A stretch of DNA of 8,482 bases from Pseudomonadaceae bacterium (GTDB lineage Bacteria > Pseudomonadota > Alphaproteobacteria > UBA2136 > UBA6156). The translations under genes were made by a program, and so were the position numbers. The DNA is taken from the NCBI GenBank assembly GCA_947464215.1, contig CANHVX010000036.1, forward strand, positions 1-8,482, read 5' to 3'. Below are positions 1 to 6,261 of this stretch, piece after piece; within the stretch, counting starts at the first letter, position 1; each line of letters opens with the position of its first letter. The notes beneath the pieces were generated by a model. It searched no databases. It was not told the DNA's origin and saw only the letters and a list, made by a program, of their open reading frames with translations.

Positions 1-62
1 AGGATTCGAACCTGTGGCCCCTACCGTGTGAAGGTAGTGCTCTACCGCTGAGCTAACTGCCC
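1..62 (-). tRNA. tRNA-Val (anticodon CAC), 3' end cut by window edge
   Basis: Read on the minus strand, this gives a 5' acceptor arm GGGCAGT, then TA, a D stem GCTC/GAGC, an anticodon stem CTACC/GGTAG enclosing the loop TTCACAC, a five-base variable loop and a T arm with the loop TTCGAAT. The anticodon is CAC, which reads the valine codon GTG. The last bases of the T stem, the 3' acceptor strand and any encoded CCA lie beyond position 1. The cloverleaf is otherwise complete, so the identity is secure. Confidence 0.93.
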
Positions 63-90
63 GGCATATTTTATATGTCCAGTTTCCAAA

Positions 91-119
91 TGGTTAGCGG
101 TGAAAAGCGGCGGCGTCAA
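91..119 (-). promoter_or_regulatory. Probable sigma-70-type promoter of the tRNA-Val gene
   Basis: On the minus strand a TTGACG -35 element (119-114) is followed, after exactly 17 bases, by TAACCA (96-91), a weak -10. Transcription would start in the mid 80s, about 20 bases before the tRNA 5' end at 62, which is normal for a processed tRNA precursor. The -35 is nearly consensus; the -10 is the uncertain half. Confidence 0.5.
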
Positions 120-139
120 GGGTGTTTTTCGGAAAAAAG

Positions 140-180
140 GATTTATATTTAAGCGTATGAAATATTTATATAATATAACC
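140..180 (+). promoter_or_regulatory. AT-rich tract with a possible -10 element upstream of the redoxin gene
   Basis: A perfect TATAAT occurs at 169-174 inside a tract made almost only of A and T. No good -35 lies 16-18 bases upstream, so the hexamer may be a composition effect. If it is used, the transcript would carry a leader of about 120 bases. That leader contains two small inverted repeats: TGCTC/GAGCA at 209-222 and GTATGT/ACATAC at 248-267. Confidence 0.25.
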
Positions 181-299
181 CCGTAACTGGAACGCAAGAC
201 AAACATCTTGCTCCCTAGAGCAGATATGTTAGCCTTATCGCCAACGTGTATGTGTCATGCAACATACGAAATTAATTATAAAAAAGAGAGGGAATTCAA

Positions 300-911
300 A
301 TGTTTCGTGCACTGATTCTAACGTTGGGCGCCGCAGTTGGGTTGGCAGGAACGGCCTATGCCGAGGCCACATACACACGTGGCAGTGTCATTCCGGCAGA
401 TATTAAAATGACGGATCAGACTGGAAAAGAACACACTTTTGCCGAATTTCGTGGAAAACCAGTTGTCTTGGAATGGACAAACTACGGGTGCCCGTTTGTG
501 AGAAAATTCTACGATGCCGGCGCGATGCAGAAGCAGCAGGCGGAAACGGTTGCAAAAGGGGTGGTGTGGCTGTCTGTGATATCGAGTGCAGAGGGCAAAG
601 AGGGATATTTGGCTCCGAAAGAGGCCGCAGCAGCTGTGGCGAAACAAGGGTTTAAAGGTACGGCAGTGATGTTGGACCCGACAGGCAGTTTGGGGAAAGC
701 ATTTGGGGCAACTAACACGCCAACAATGGCGGTTTTAGATGAAACGGGTAAGCTGCAATACTTTGGCGCTATTGATAGTATTCCAAGCTTTAATGCAGCA
801 GATATTGGCGGCGCCACAAATTATGTAGCGGCAGCTGTAGAAGAAATTCTGGCTGGCAAACCTGTAACGGTTGCACAAACAAAACCTTATGGATGCTCGG
901 TAAAATACTAG
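300..911 (+). CDS. Exported redoxin / thioredoxin-fold family protein
   Basis: This 203-residue protein begins with a Sec-type signal peptide (charged MFR start, hydrophobic core, likely cleavage after AYA near residue 21). The mature part is a thioredoxin-fold domain of the AhpC/TSA redoxin type: a strand PVVLEW, then NYGCPFVRKFY with the only N-terminal cysteine (C64), a WLSVIS strand, and a cis-proline-like TPTMAVLDETGKL segment near residues 138-152. There is no CXXC pair. The second cysteine (C199) lies in the C-terminal PYGCSVKY, a tail I recall as conserved in this redoxin subfamily. A periplasmic thiol oxidoreductase or peroxiredoxin-like role is inferred; the substrate is unknown. 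The ATG is supported by the purine-rich GAGAGGGA about seven bases upstream and by the signal peptide. The gene stands alone, between the tRNA region and a terminator. Confidence 0.85.
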   Translation: MFRALILTLGAAVGLAGTAYAEATYTRGSVIPADIKMTDQTGKEHTFAEFRGKPVVLEWTNYGCPFVRKFYDAGAMQKQQAETVAKGVVWLSVISSAEGKEGYLAPKEAAAAVAKQGFKGTAVMLDPTGSLGKAFGATNTPTMAVLDETGKLQYFGAIDSIPSFNAADIGGATNYVAAAVEEILAGKPVTVAQTKPYGCSVKY

Positions 912-929
912 GCAACAGAATATAAGAAC

Positions 930-953
930 GCCTCCCCTTGGGGAGGCTTTTTT
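930..953 (+). terminator. Rho-independent terminator after the redoxin gene
   Basis: GCCTCCC (930-936) pairs perfectly with GGGAGGC (941-947) around a CTTG loop and runs straight into six T residues (948-953). It begins 18 bases after the redoxin stop codon. It ends only 14 bases before the rmuC start, which is unusually close. Confidence 0.9.
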
Positions 954-967
954 GTTAACGTTGAGGC

Positions 968-2155
968 ATGGAAGCTTTATGGTTGCTGATAGGGATGGTT
1001 ATGGGTGCATCGATGGGTGCTGGATGCATGTGGTGGTTGGCGAAAGTTCGGCTAAAAGGGTCTCAAGAAAGCCAACAACAAACCGAAACACGCCTGCGCG
1101 AAGCATTTGCAGCGCTGGCCAGTGAAGCATTGCACGCCAACACCCAACATATGCTTACGTTGGCACAGGAAAAATTGCAGCAGCAACAGCAGGTAGGGGA
1201 GGGCGTTTTCTCGCAAAAAAGCCAACAGGTTAGCCAAACGTTGGGCGCGCTGAAAGAGCAGCTGAGCGAGAAGTTGGGGGTGGTGAGTGCACGCCTCGAG
1301 CAACTGGAAAAAGAGCGTGCCCAACAATACACCAGCTTAGATACGCGCCTGAGTGAGGCGGGAAAAGTGATCGGTACATTGCAGATAACAGCCGGTAGCC
1401 TGCGCGAAGTATTGGCAAATAGCCGTGCCCGTGGGCAGTGGGGCGAACGCATGGCCGCGGATGTGTTGCGTTTGGCAGGGATGCAGGAGGGTATCAACTT
1501 TTATGCGCAAAGCACCCTAAACGATGGTAGCCGGCCCGATTTTACATTCCCGCTGCCAAGCGGGCGGGTGTTGCATATGGATGTGAAATTTCCGCTTGAT
1601 GGATATATGGCGGCGATGAATGCCCCCGAGGGTTTGGAGAAAGAACAAGCCAAACGCAATTTTTTACAAACCACGCGGGGGCATATCAAAACCACGTCAG
1701 AACGCAGTTATCGGCAACAACCCGATGCGCTGGATTATGTCTTGGTCTTTATTCCGAACGAGCAGATTTATGCATATCTTTTTGAATTTGATCATACGTT
1801 GCTGGAATATGCCATGCAAAGAAAAGTCATTCTGTGCAGCCCCACCACCTTACTGGCGGTGTTGGCGCTGGTCAGACAGGCGGAAGAGGCCTTCCGCATC
1901 GACCAAAAATATGCCGACCTTGCGAAGCATTTTGCGAGTTTTTCCCAGCAGTGGCGTTTGTTCAGCGAATCGCATGACGATGTGAAGAAGGCGTTTGATA
2001 AAGTGGCACGCAGCTTCGACGATTTGGTGGGCAAGCGCACGAATTTGCTGGATAAATCCGTTGATCGGTTATTGGCAAACCAGCGCCCACAGGCCGAAAC
2101 ATCTCTGTTACCGACAGGTTTGTTGGAAAACAGCGAGGCAGTGGCGCAATCTTAA
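968..2155 (+). CDS. rmuC: DNA recombination protein RmuC
   Basis: A 395-residue protein of the RmuC family, which limits rearrangements at inverted repeats and is thought to be nuclease-like. Residues 4-24 are hydrophobic (one N-terminal membrane anchor). Residues 35-150 are a Q/E/K-rich coiled coil. The conserved RmuC core follows from about 155: RGQWGE (E160), RPDF (D191) and HMDVKFPLDGY with a D205-x-K207 pair, as in PD-(D/E)XK nuclease folds, then a VLVFIPNEQIYAY block and LCSPTTLLAVLALVRQA. These are family hallmarks and length is normal. A TGA at 962-964 blocks any longer start. The only purine run, GAGG (963-966), touches the ATG and is too close to act as a normal ribosome-binding site; internal ATGs at 995 and 1001 would cut into the anchor. 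Its stop overlaps that of the convergent methyltransferase-like gene by four bases. Confidence 0.92.
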   Translation: MEALWLLIGMVMGASMGAGCMWWLAKVRLKGSQESQQQTETRLREAFAALASEALHANTQHMLTLAQEKLQQQQQVGEGVFSQKSQQVSQTLGALKEQLSEKLGVVSARLEQLEKERAQQYTSLDTRLSEAGKVIGTLQITAGSLREVLANSRARGQWGERMAADVLRLAGMQEGINFYAQSTLNDGSRPDFTFPLPSGRVLHMDVKFPLDGYMAAMNAPEGLEKEQAKRNFLQTTRGHIKTTSERSYRQQPDALDYVLVFIPNEQIYAYLFEFDHTLLEYAMQRKVILCSPTTLLAVLALVRQAEEAFRIDQKYADLAKHFASFSQQWRLFSESHDDVKKAFDKVARSFDDLVGKRTNLLDKSVDRLLANQRPQAETSLLPTGLLENSEAVAQS

Positions 2156-2775
2156 AGATCCGCACGTGTAAACCGTGCAGGTGAAGGGGCGAGGGTGGGG
2201 GGCTGTGAAGGCCTGCGCGGTAAAGGTAAGCTCTGGATGCCGGGGGGATGTGCATAACAGGTCATGCCTACAAGAGCCGCTGTTGCCCATGGAGCGAAGC
2301 GTCGTCCCCAATATCCGCAGATGTCGTTGCTAAAGCCGAGATAGATGGAGTGATGGCAATGCCAACCCGCGGCATGCAGCCACCTGCGCCACTGGCGGCC
2401 CGAACATGCAGACCAGCTGGTATCGGGGAAGCCAAGCAGACCCGATCGGGGCCGCAGAATGATAAGAGGTGCACCGGCATCAAGGTGATGAAACAGTTGG
2501 GTGAGCAACGTAGGGGGGTGATAATCAGGGTGCGCTGTGCCAATCAATACAATCCCGGCGTAGGTTGCAGAACGCCCCATGGGGGCACCGAACGTTAACG
2601 TTTCAAGAAGGCAAGATGATGGAAAAACAGACATATCAGGTGGGGGAAGCGTCTCGTGCGCCCCGATAACAAGCAGCCGCCCCTGGTGGGGAAAGAGAGA
2701 GGTAGCCTCGGCAATGTGTGTCCACAGAACACGTGAAAGGGCATCGCGTGGCCTGAGTGATGAGCGAGGATTCAT
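2152..2775 (-). CDS. Degenerate SAM-methyltransferase-like protein, apparent N-terminal frameshift
   Basis: Opens a 207-residue frame resembling the small class I methyltransferase often found beside gloB in alphaproteobacteria (recalled, not searched). Visible parts are a first strand QGRLLVIGAHE, where the glycine-rich SAM loop is reduced to one glycine; a later strand YAGIVLIGTAHPDYHPP; a helix plus strand ending APLIILRPR, like the post-motif strand of the fold; and a C-terminal strand ALVGMTCYAH. The segment between the first strand and YAGIVLIG is shorter than I expect. The family's N-terminal LxxFYxSxL signature is present just upstream but in another frame (ATG at 2791, residues MLNSFYESSL). 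Joining frames near 2750-2743 restores a family-like N terminus, so one base may have been gained or two lost. The ATG at 2775 has no ribosome-binding site but could be leaderless. It may be a pseudogene, a sequence error or a shortened working protein. Confidence 0.55.
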   Translation of the reverse strand: MNPRSSLRPRDALSRVLWTHIAEATSLFPHQGRLLVIGAHETLPPPDMSVFPSSCLLETLTFGAPMGRSATYAGIVLIGTAHPDYHPPTLLTQLFHHLDAGAPLIILRPRSGLLGFPDTSWSACSGRQWRRWLHAAGWHCHHSIYLGFSNDICGYWGRRFAPWATAALVGMTCYAHPPGIQSLPLPRRPSQPPTLAPSPARFTRADL

Positions 2776-2781
2776 AGAAAG

Positions 2782-2809
2782 AGTTTAGCATGGTGCGGCG
2801 CACCGCCAA
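2782..2809 (-). promoter_or_regulatory. Candidate promoter for a leaderless methyltransferase-like transcript
   Basis: On the minus strand TTGGCG (2809-2804) and TAAACT (2787-2782) are separated by 16 bases. The expected start point, six to seven bases after the -10, coincides with the ATG at 2775, which would make the mRNA leaderless and would explain the missing ribosome-binding site. The spacer contains nearly all of the 13-base palindrome at 2792-2804. Confidence 0.35.
2792..2804. promoter_or_regulatory. Perfect 13-base palindrome between divergent genes, candidate operator
   Basis: GGTGCG and CGCACC are exact inverted arms around one central G. The palindrome lies in the short gap between the methyltransferase-like gene and the GloB-like gene, inside the spacer of the candidate minus-strand promoter. 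Position and symmetry suit a dimeric repressor, but only one copy is seen and GC-rich palindromes of this size can arise by chance. Confidence 0.35.
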
Positions 2810-2836
2810 GGGCTTGCAAGAAGAAGACATTCGGGT

Positions 2837-3376
2837 ATGGTGAACAGCATGTTGCATGTCACCATGCTTGATTTTCATCCCCAAACTCCTACATATCTGT
2901 TGGTGTGTGCCCACACATGGCACCGCACGGTGCTAGACCCCGTGAACCCTCGGCTGGTAAAAGAGCGCCTGGGGGCCGATAAATTAGACCTGATTTTACT
3001 GACGACAGCCACCGAGCAGACCTTGGCTGCTGCGGAATGGCTGCACCATCATACAGGGGCTCCTATTTTGGCGGGCGAAACGCTGCGCGAGACCGGGCTG
3101 CCGGTTGCGCGGTATTTAGAAAACGGGACAATTGTGGGCTTGGGGCCGTTGGCCCAAACCATCACGCTGCCAGAAGGGGGCATTACATGCTATGCCATGG
3201 GCGCTGAAAACGTGGTGTTTACAGGCCCGTTGTTTGCCACCGGGGTGGCGCGGCATAAGGCGAATACGGCCGCGATGGCGGCTTTGGCGCTGCTACCCGA
3301 AGAGACGCATGTGTGCGGCGGAGGGGCCCATAATCTGCCGCTCAAAGAGCTGTTGGTGGCTGTGTCAGCAAGCTAA
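2837..3376 (+). CDS. GloB-like metallo-beta-lactamase-fold protein lacking its metal ligands
   Basis: The 179-residue product follows the order of hydroxyacylglutathione hydrolase (glyoxalase II): TYLLVCAHTWHRTVLDP matches the opening strands, ILLTTATEQT (53-62) sits where the THHHxDH metal motif belongs, GAPILAGE and IVGLG match the following strands, VVFTGPLFATGVAR (126-139) matches FTGDTLFxGGCGR, and HVCGGGAHNL (158-167) matches the CGHEYTxxNL site. In each site the metal-binding His or Asp is gone, and the TPGHTxGHI segment is missing. The C-terminal glutathione-binding domain (family about 250 residues) is also absent. I infer it cannot hydrolyse by the usual two-metal mechanism. The frame is intact over its whole length, so it may be a pseudoenzyme. 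The start may instead be ATG 2849 or 2864; no strong ribosome-binding site decides. Confidence 0.65.
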   Translation: MVNSMLHVTMLDFHPQTPTYLLVCAHTWHRTVLDPVNPRLVKERLGADKLDLILLTTATEQTLAAAEWLHHHTGAPILAGETLRETGLPVARYLENGTIVGLGPLAQTITLPEGGITCYAMGAENVVFTGPLFATGVARHKANTAAMAALALLPEETHVCGGGAHNLPLKELLVAVSAS

Positions 3377-3402
3377 ACCATGAGGCCATAGCTTGAAAGC
3401 AA

Positions 3403-3420
3403 AGGGGGCCTATGCCCCCT
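3403..3420 (-). terminator. Probable terminator for the phaA transcript
   Basis: AGGGGGC (3403-3409) pairs with GCCCCCT (3414-3420) around a four-base loop. On the minus strand the stem is followed by TTTGCTTTC, an interrupted T-rich run, about 20 bases after the thiolase stop codon. On the plus strand it lies 26 bases after the GloB-like stop but lacks a T run there, so it may only help termination in that direction. Confidence 0.55.
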
Positions 3421-3439
3421 CTAGCATGTGTATGGGGGT

Positions 3440-4633
3440 TTAGCGTTGAATGGTCAAAGCAATCCCCATTCCGCCCCCAATGCACAATGTGGCCAATCCG
3501 CGCTTGGCATCGCGCTTGGCCATCTCGTGCAGCAGGGTGACCAGCACACGGGCGCCGCTGGCACCAATCGGGTGGCCAAGGGCAATAGCGCCACCATTCA
3601 CGTTAGTAATATCTTCCGGTAAACCAAGGTCTTGGATGACAGCCAAAGCCTGGGCGGCAAAAGCCTCATTGGCTTCAACCAGATCGAGGTGGCTAACATT
3701 CCACCCCGCGGCTTCAAGAGCTTTGCGCGTAGCCGGGATAGGCCCTGTGCCCATGAGTGAAGGTTCAACACCCGCCACGGCATGGCTGATAACCGTGCCC
3801 AAAATGGGGGCGCCTATGGCGTCGGCTTCGGCGCGCGTGGTGAGAACCAGCGCCGCAGCACCGTCATTGATGCCACTGGCATTACCGGCGGTAACCGTGC
3901 CCTCTTTGGCAAAAGCGGGGCGGAGTTTGGCGAGCGTCTCAAGAGGGCTCAGGCGGGGGTATTCATCCGTGCTAAAGGGCAGGGGGTCGCCTTTTTTCTG
4001 CGGAATGAGAACGGGAGTGATCTCGTCGGCAAAGCGGTTGGCTTTGAGGGCCACATCGGCGCGGCGTTGGCTTTCAAAGGCGTAAGCGTCTTGGGCCGCG
4101 CGGCTAATCCCAAATTTTGCGGCCACATTTTCGGCGGTAATGCCCATGTGGGTGTCGCCAAAACAATCCCATAGCCCATCGGTGATCATCGTATCCACCA
4201 TTTTGGCGTCACCCATTTTAACGCCATCACGCAGGCGCAGGGCGTGGGGCGATTGGCTCATATTTTCCTGTCCACCGGCAACATAGCAGCCTTTGCCGTC
4301 GGCTTTCAGCGCTGCGGCAGCAAGCGCTACACTTTGCAAACCACTGCCGCATACACGGTTGATGGTGATGGCGGGTGTAGAGATGGGCAGCCCGGCATTC
4401 AGGGCGGCTTGGCGGGCCGGGTTTTGGCCATTGGCGGCCGTGAGAACCTGCCCCATGATCACATCACGCACGTTCTCGGGGCGCACCTTGGCCCGAAGTA
4501 AAGCCTGCTTGATGACGGTGGCACCCAGCTGCGCGGCGCTTAAGGCCGCAAGGCTGCCCTGAAAGCTACCAATAGCGGTGCGGGTGGCAGCAACAATCAC
4601 AACATCATGGGCAGAGGCAGAAAACGAGGACAT
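3440..4633 (-). CDS. phaA: Acetyl-CoA acetyltransferase (beta-ketothiolase)
   Basis: A 397-residue thiolase, the usual length for biosynthetic acetyl-CoA acetyltransferases. It condenses two acetyl-CoA to acetoacetyl-CoA, the first step of polyhydroxybutyrate synthesis, in the cytosol. The catalytic set is complete: nucleophile C95 in NRVCGSGLQS, H354 in GGAIALGHPIGASG, and C384 in ATLCIGGGMG; the NEAFAAQ motif lies at 322-328. The chosen ATG gives the typical N terminus DVVIVAATRTAIGSF soon after the start and has AAGAAAG about nine bases upstream. A longer frame to 4714 adds 27 residues unlike the family. It is the third minus-strand gene after the synthase and PQ-loop genes, with a 116-base gap before it that has no clear terminator, so cotranscription is likely but a separate promoter is possible. 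The symbol phaA rests on the PHA context; degradative atoB-type use cannot be excluded. Confidence 0.9.
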   Translation of the reverse strand: MSSFSASAHDVVIVAATRTAIGSFQGSLAALSAAQLGATVIKQALLRAKVRPENVRDVIMGQVLTAANGQNPARQAALNAGLPISTPAITINRVCGSGLQSVALAAAALKADGKGCYVAGGQENMSQSPHALRLRDGVKMGDAKMVDTMITDGLWDCFGDTHMGITAENVAAKFGISRAAQDAYAFESQRRADVALKANRFADEITPVLIPQKKGDPLPFSTDEYPRLSPLETLAKLRPAFAKEGTVTAGNASGINDGAAALVLTTRAEADAIGAPILGTVISHAVAGVEPSLMGTGPIPATRKALEAAGWNVSHLDLVEANEAFAAQALAVIQDLGLPEDITNVNGGAIALGHPIGASGARVLVTLLHEMAKRDAKRGLATLCIGGGMGIALTIQR

Positions 4634-4749
4634 AACCGAATCTTTCTTGTTAAAATGTGGGTGCATCCTGCCACAACATGAAGAGAGCACACAATAAAAA
4701 TACCTTCGACCCAAGCAGGCCTACCCGTGTGCAAAAAAGAGAGAAAAAA

Positions 4750-5091
4750 TCAGTAGCGGTCGTTGATAAGAGGGGTGGGCTTGGGGTCATTGGCGCGTCG
4801 GTTATGGGGGACAGGCCGAAAATAGCGGTTATAGATCAGCATCCACAAGCATGCATGCGTTGCCACCAAGGTAGCCAGCATGATGCCAATAAACATGGGG
4901 TCACGGTTCACAAACACGGCATAAAGCACATAGGTTATGGTCTGCAAACCCCAAAGTATCCACGTGCTAAGGGGGACATTACGGCTGCCCGTGTTATCTT
5001 TCCATAAGGCCCAGAATTGGGGGAGGTAGGCCGCAATACCCACAGCGCCGGCAAGGCCGTAGGCGGTTGTGAGAAGCGATTGCCAATCCAT
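4750..5091 (-). CDS. Small PQ-loop (SemiSWEET-like) membrane protein
   Basis: A 113-residue protein with three predicted membrane helices (about 6-30, 41-60 and 66-87) and a hydrophilic tail. The first helix ends in AAYLPQFWALW with the proline-glutamine pair P24-Q25, the mark of the PQ-loop / SemiSWEET family, followed by a short polar loop and LSTWILWGLQ. One such three-helix unit is the size of bacterial SemiSWEETs, which act as dimers and move sugars across the inner membrane. The substrate here cannot be told from sequence. The ATG lies nine bases after the synthase stop with only a weak AGG upstream, so translation is probably coupled to that gene. Its place between the synthase and the thiolase is not standard for PHA operons that I know. 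Confidence 0.72.
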   Translation of the reverse strand: MDWQSLLTTAYGLAGAVGIAAYLPQFWALWKDNTGSRNVPLSTWILWGLQTITYVLYAVFVNRDPMFIGIMLATLVATHACLWMLIYNRYFRPVPHNRRANDPKPTPLINDRY

Positions 5092-5100
5092 AAAACCAAT

Positions 5101-6255
5101 CTACCTGTGTTTAAGCCAATTGCCCAGAGGGGTGTAGAGTTGTTCGGCCGCCCTACGCCCGCACACCAGCCCAACATGGCCTGCTTGGGCCATATGAACC
5201 TGGAGGCTTCCCGTGGCTTGCCCGATGAAGGGCAAGCTGCACGCGGTGGGCACCAGAACATCATTCTGGGTAATGGCAACCCAGAGGGGAATACGCAGGG
5301 TTTTGGGGGTAATCGCGGTGCCTCCTACCTGCCAATTCCCCTTCAGGGTGCGGTTGTCGGCATACCAGTCAAACAGCATTTCGCGGGCGATGGGTGCGTC
5401 GAGGGCAAGGCCATCAGCAAGCCAATCTTCCAAAGCCGTCAGGTAGGCAAGGCGCTGGGGGTCTGTTTCTTTGCCATAGGCGATGATGCGCCGGATGGGG
5501 CCCCAGGGGTCGAGCATCCAGAAGTAATGGGCCAGAACCGAGGGAGGCAACACAGATTGGCTGGCGAGCCAGGGCTCAAGTATGGTGCGGCCGTGGTGCA
5601 TGTGGGTGGCGCTGGCGGTTGGGGAAAAATCCCAGGGCATCGCGGCCAGCGCCAAGCGGCCAACAATGTCGGGCCCAAGCCGCACCGCGGCTGCCAAAGC
5701 CAACAGGCCGCCCATACAATACCCAAAGGCGGCAACGGGGCCATAAAGGCCGGCGGCATGCCGCAACAAGGGCTCCAGGTGCGCGGAGATGATGGTCTCG
5801 AGCGTAAGGGGAGAGGCGGGTTCGCCCCAATCCATCAGCAGCACACGGTAGCCTTGGGCTATCAGGGCCTCTACCAGGCTGTGGCCAGGGTGGAGGTCAA
5901 GGATATAACCCCGATTGACCATGCTGGGGATAAGCACCACAGGGGGGCCATCGCCGCCGGCCTCATACAGCGTGGCGCGTCCCGAAGAGCTTAAGGGGGT
6001 GTAGCGGCGCTGTTTGGCGGCACGCGGGGCCATACCCAGCCGGGCCACGCCATGTTGAAATTCAAACCAATTGATATCAGAGGGGATGCTGTCCAACTGC
6101 GTGTGCAGTTGCCGAAGGGCCTCTTCAACCACGGGCTTTTGGCTGGCGGCCAGCACGGCGGCTGTCATGGCGGCCAAGGGGCGGCTCTGCTCAAGCGGTG
6201 TGCGTCCATAGAGGCCCTCATAAGGTTTAAAGGCTTGAGACGATTGCCAGCTCAT
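5101..6255 (-). CDS. phaC: PhaC-like polyhydroxyalkanoate synthase (short alpha/beta-hydrolase type)
   Basis: A 384-residue alpha/beta-hydrolase-fold protein with the PHA synthase catalytic set: a lipase-like box FGYCMGG with cysteine C180 in place of serine, D332 in AITQNDVLVP, and H360 in AGHVGLVCGRR. Other family features are the oxyanion-side strand VVLIPSMVNRGYILDL (106-121) and MDWGEP near 141. It would polymerise (R)-3-hydroxyacyl-CoA into storage granules. Length fits the short class III/IV enzymes (about 350-380) rather than class I (about 560-600), yet no PhaE or PhaR(Bacillus-type) subunit gene is adjacent. It heads a minus-strand operon and starts 37 bases from the divergent phaR. 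The start ATG has no ribosome-binding site; a promoter at 6262-6290 would place the transcript start on this ATG. A related acyltransferase or PHA depolymerase-like role is a less likely alternative, because the catalytic Cys favours synthase. Confidence 0.8.
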   Translation of the reverse strand: MSWQSSQAFKPYEGLYGRTPLEQSRPLAAMTAAVLAASQKPVVEEALRQLHTQLDSIPSDINWFEFQHGVARLGMAPRAAKQRRYTPLSSSGRATLYEAGGDGPPVVLIPSMVNRGYILDLHPGHSLVEALIAQGYRVLLMDWGEPASPLTLETIISAHLEPLLRHAAGLYGPVAAFGYCMGGLLALAAAVRLGPDIVGRLALAAMPWDFSPTASATHMHHGRTILEPWLASQSVLPPSVLAHYFWMLDPWGPIRRIIAYGKETDPQRLAYLTALEDWLADGLALDAPIAREMLFDWYADNRTLKGNWQVGGTAITPKTLRIPLWVAITQNDVLVPTACSLPFIGQATGSLQVHMAQAGHVGLVCGRRAAEQLYTPLGNWLKHR

Positions 6256-6261
6256 GCCATG

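Noticed and set aside
248..267. Inverted repeat GTATGT/ACATAC in the redoxin leader as a riboswitch or operator
   Set aside because: Arms are only six bases, no larger conserved RNA fold is visible, and such repeats are expected by chance in AT-rich DNA.
3450..4085. Open frame of 211 codons on the plus strand, opposite phaA
   Set aside because: It is antisense to a complete thiolase and its alanine/serine/arginine-rich product matches no family I know.
4634..4749. Gap between the PQ-loop gene and phaA as a promoter or terminator region
   Set aside because: It has T-rich runs on the minus strand but no hairpin before them, and no -35/-10 pair with proper spacing, so neither call is supported.
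4657..5007. Plus-strand frame of 116 codons opposite the PQ-loop gene
   Set aside because: The minus-strand frame encodes a coherent three-helix membrane protein; this product is polar and featureless, with no ribosome-binding site.
5017..5994. Open frame of 325 codons on the plus strand, opposite the phaC-like gene
   Set aside because: It is antisense to a gene with a full catalytic triad. Its product is a glycine/glutamine-rich string with no motif or plausible domain, and its openness follows from the codon bias of the real gene.
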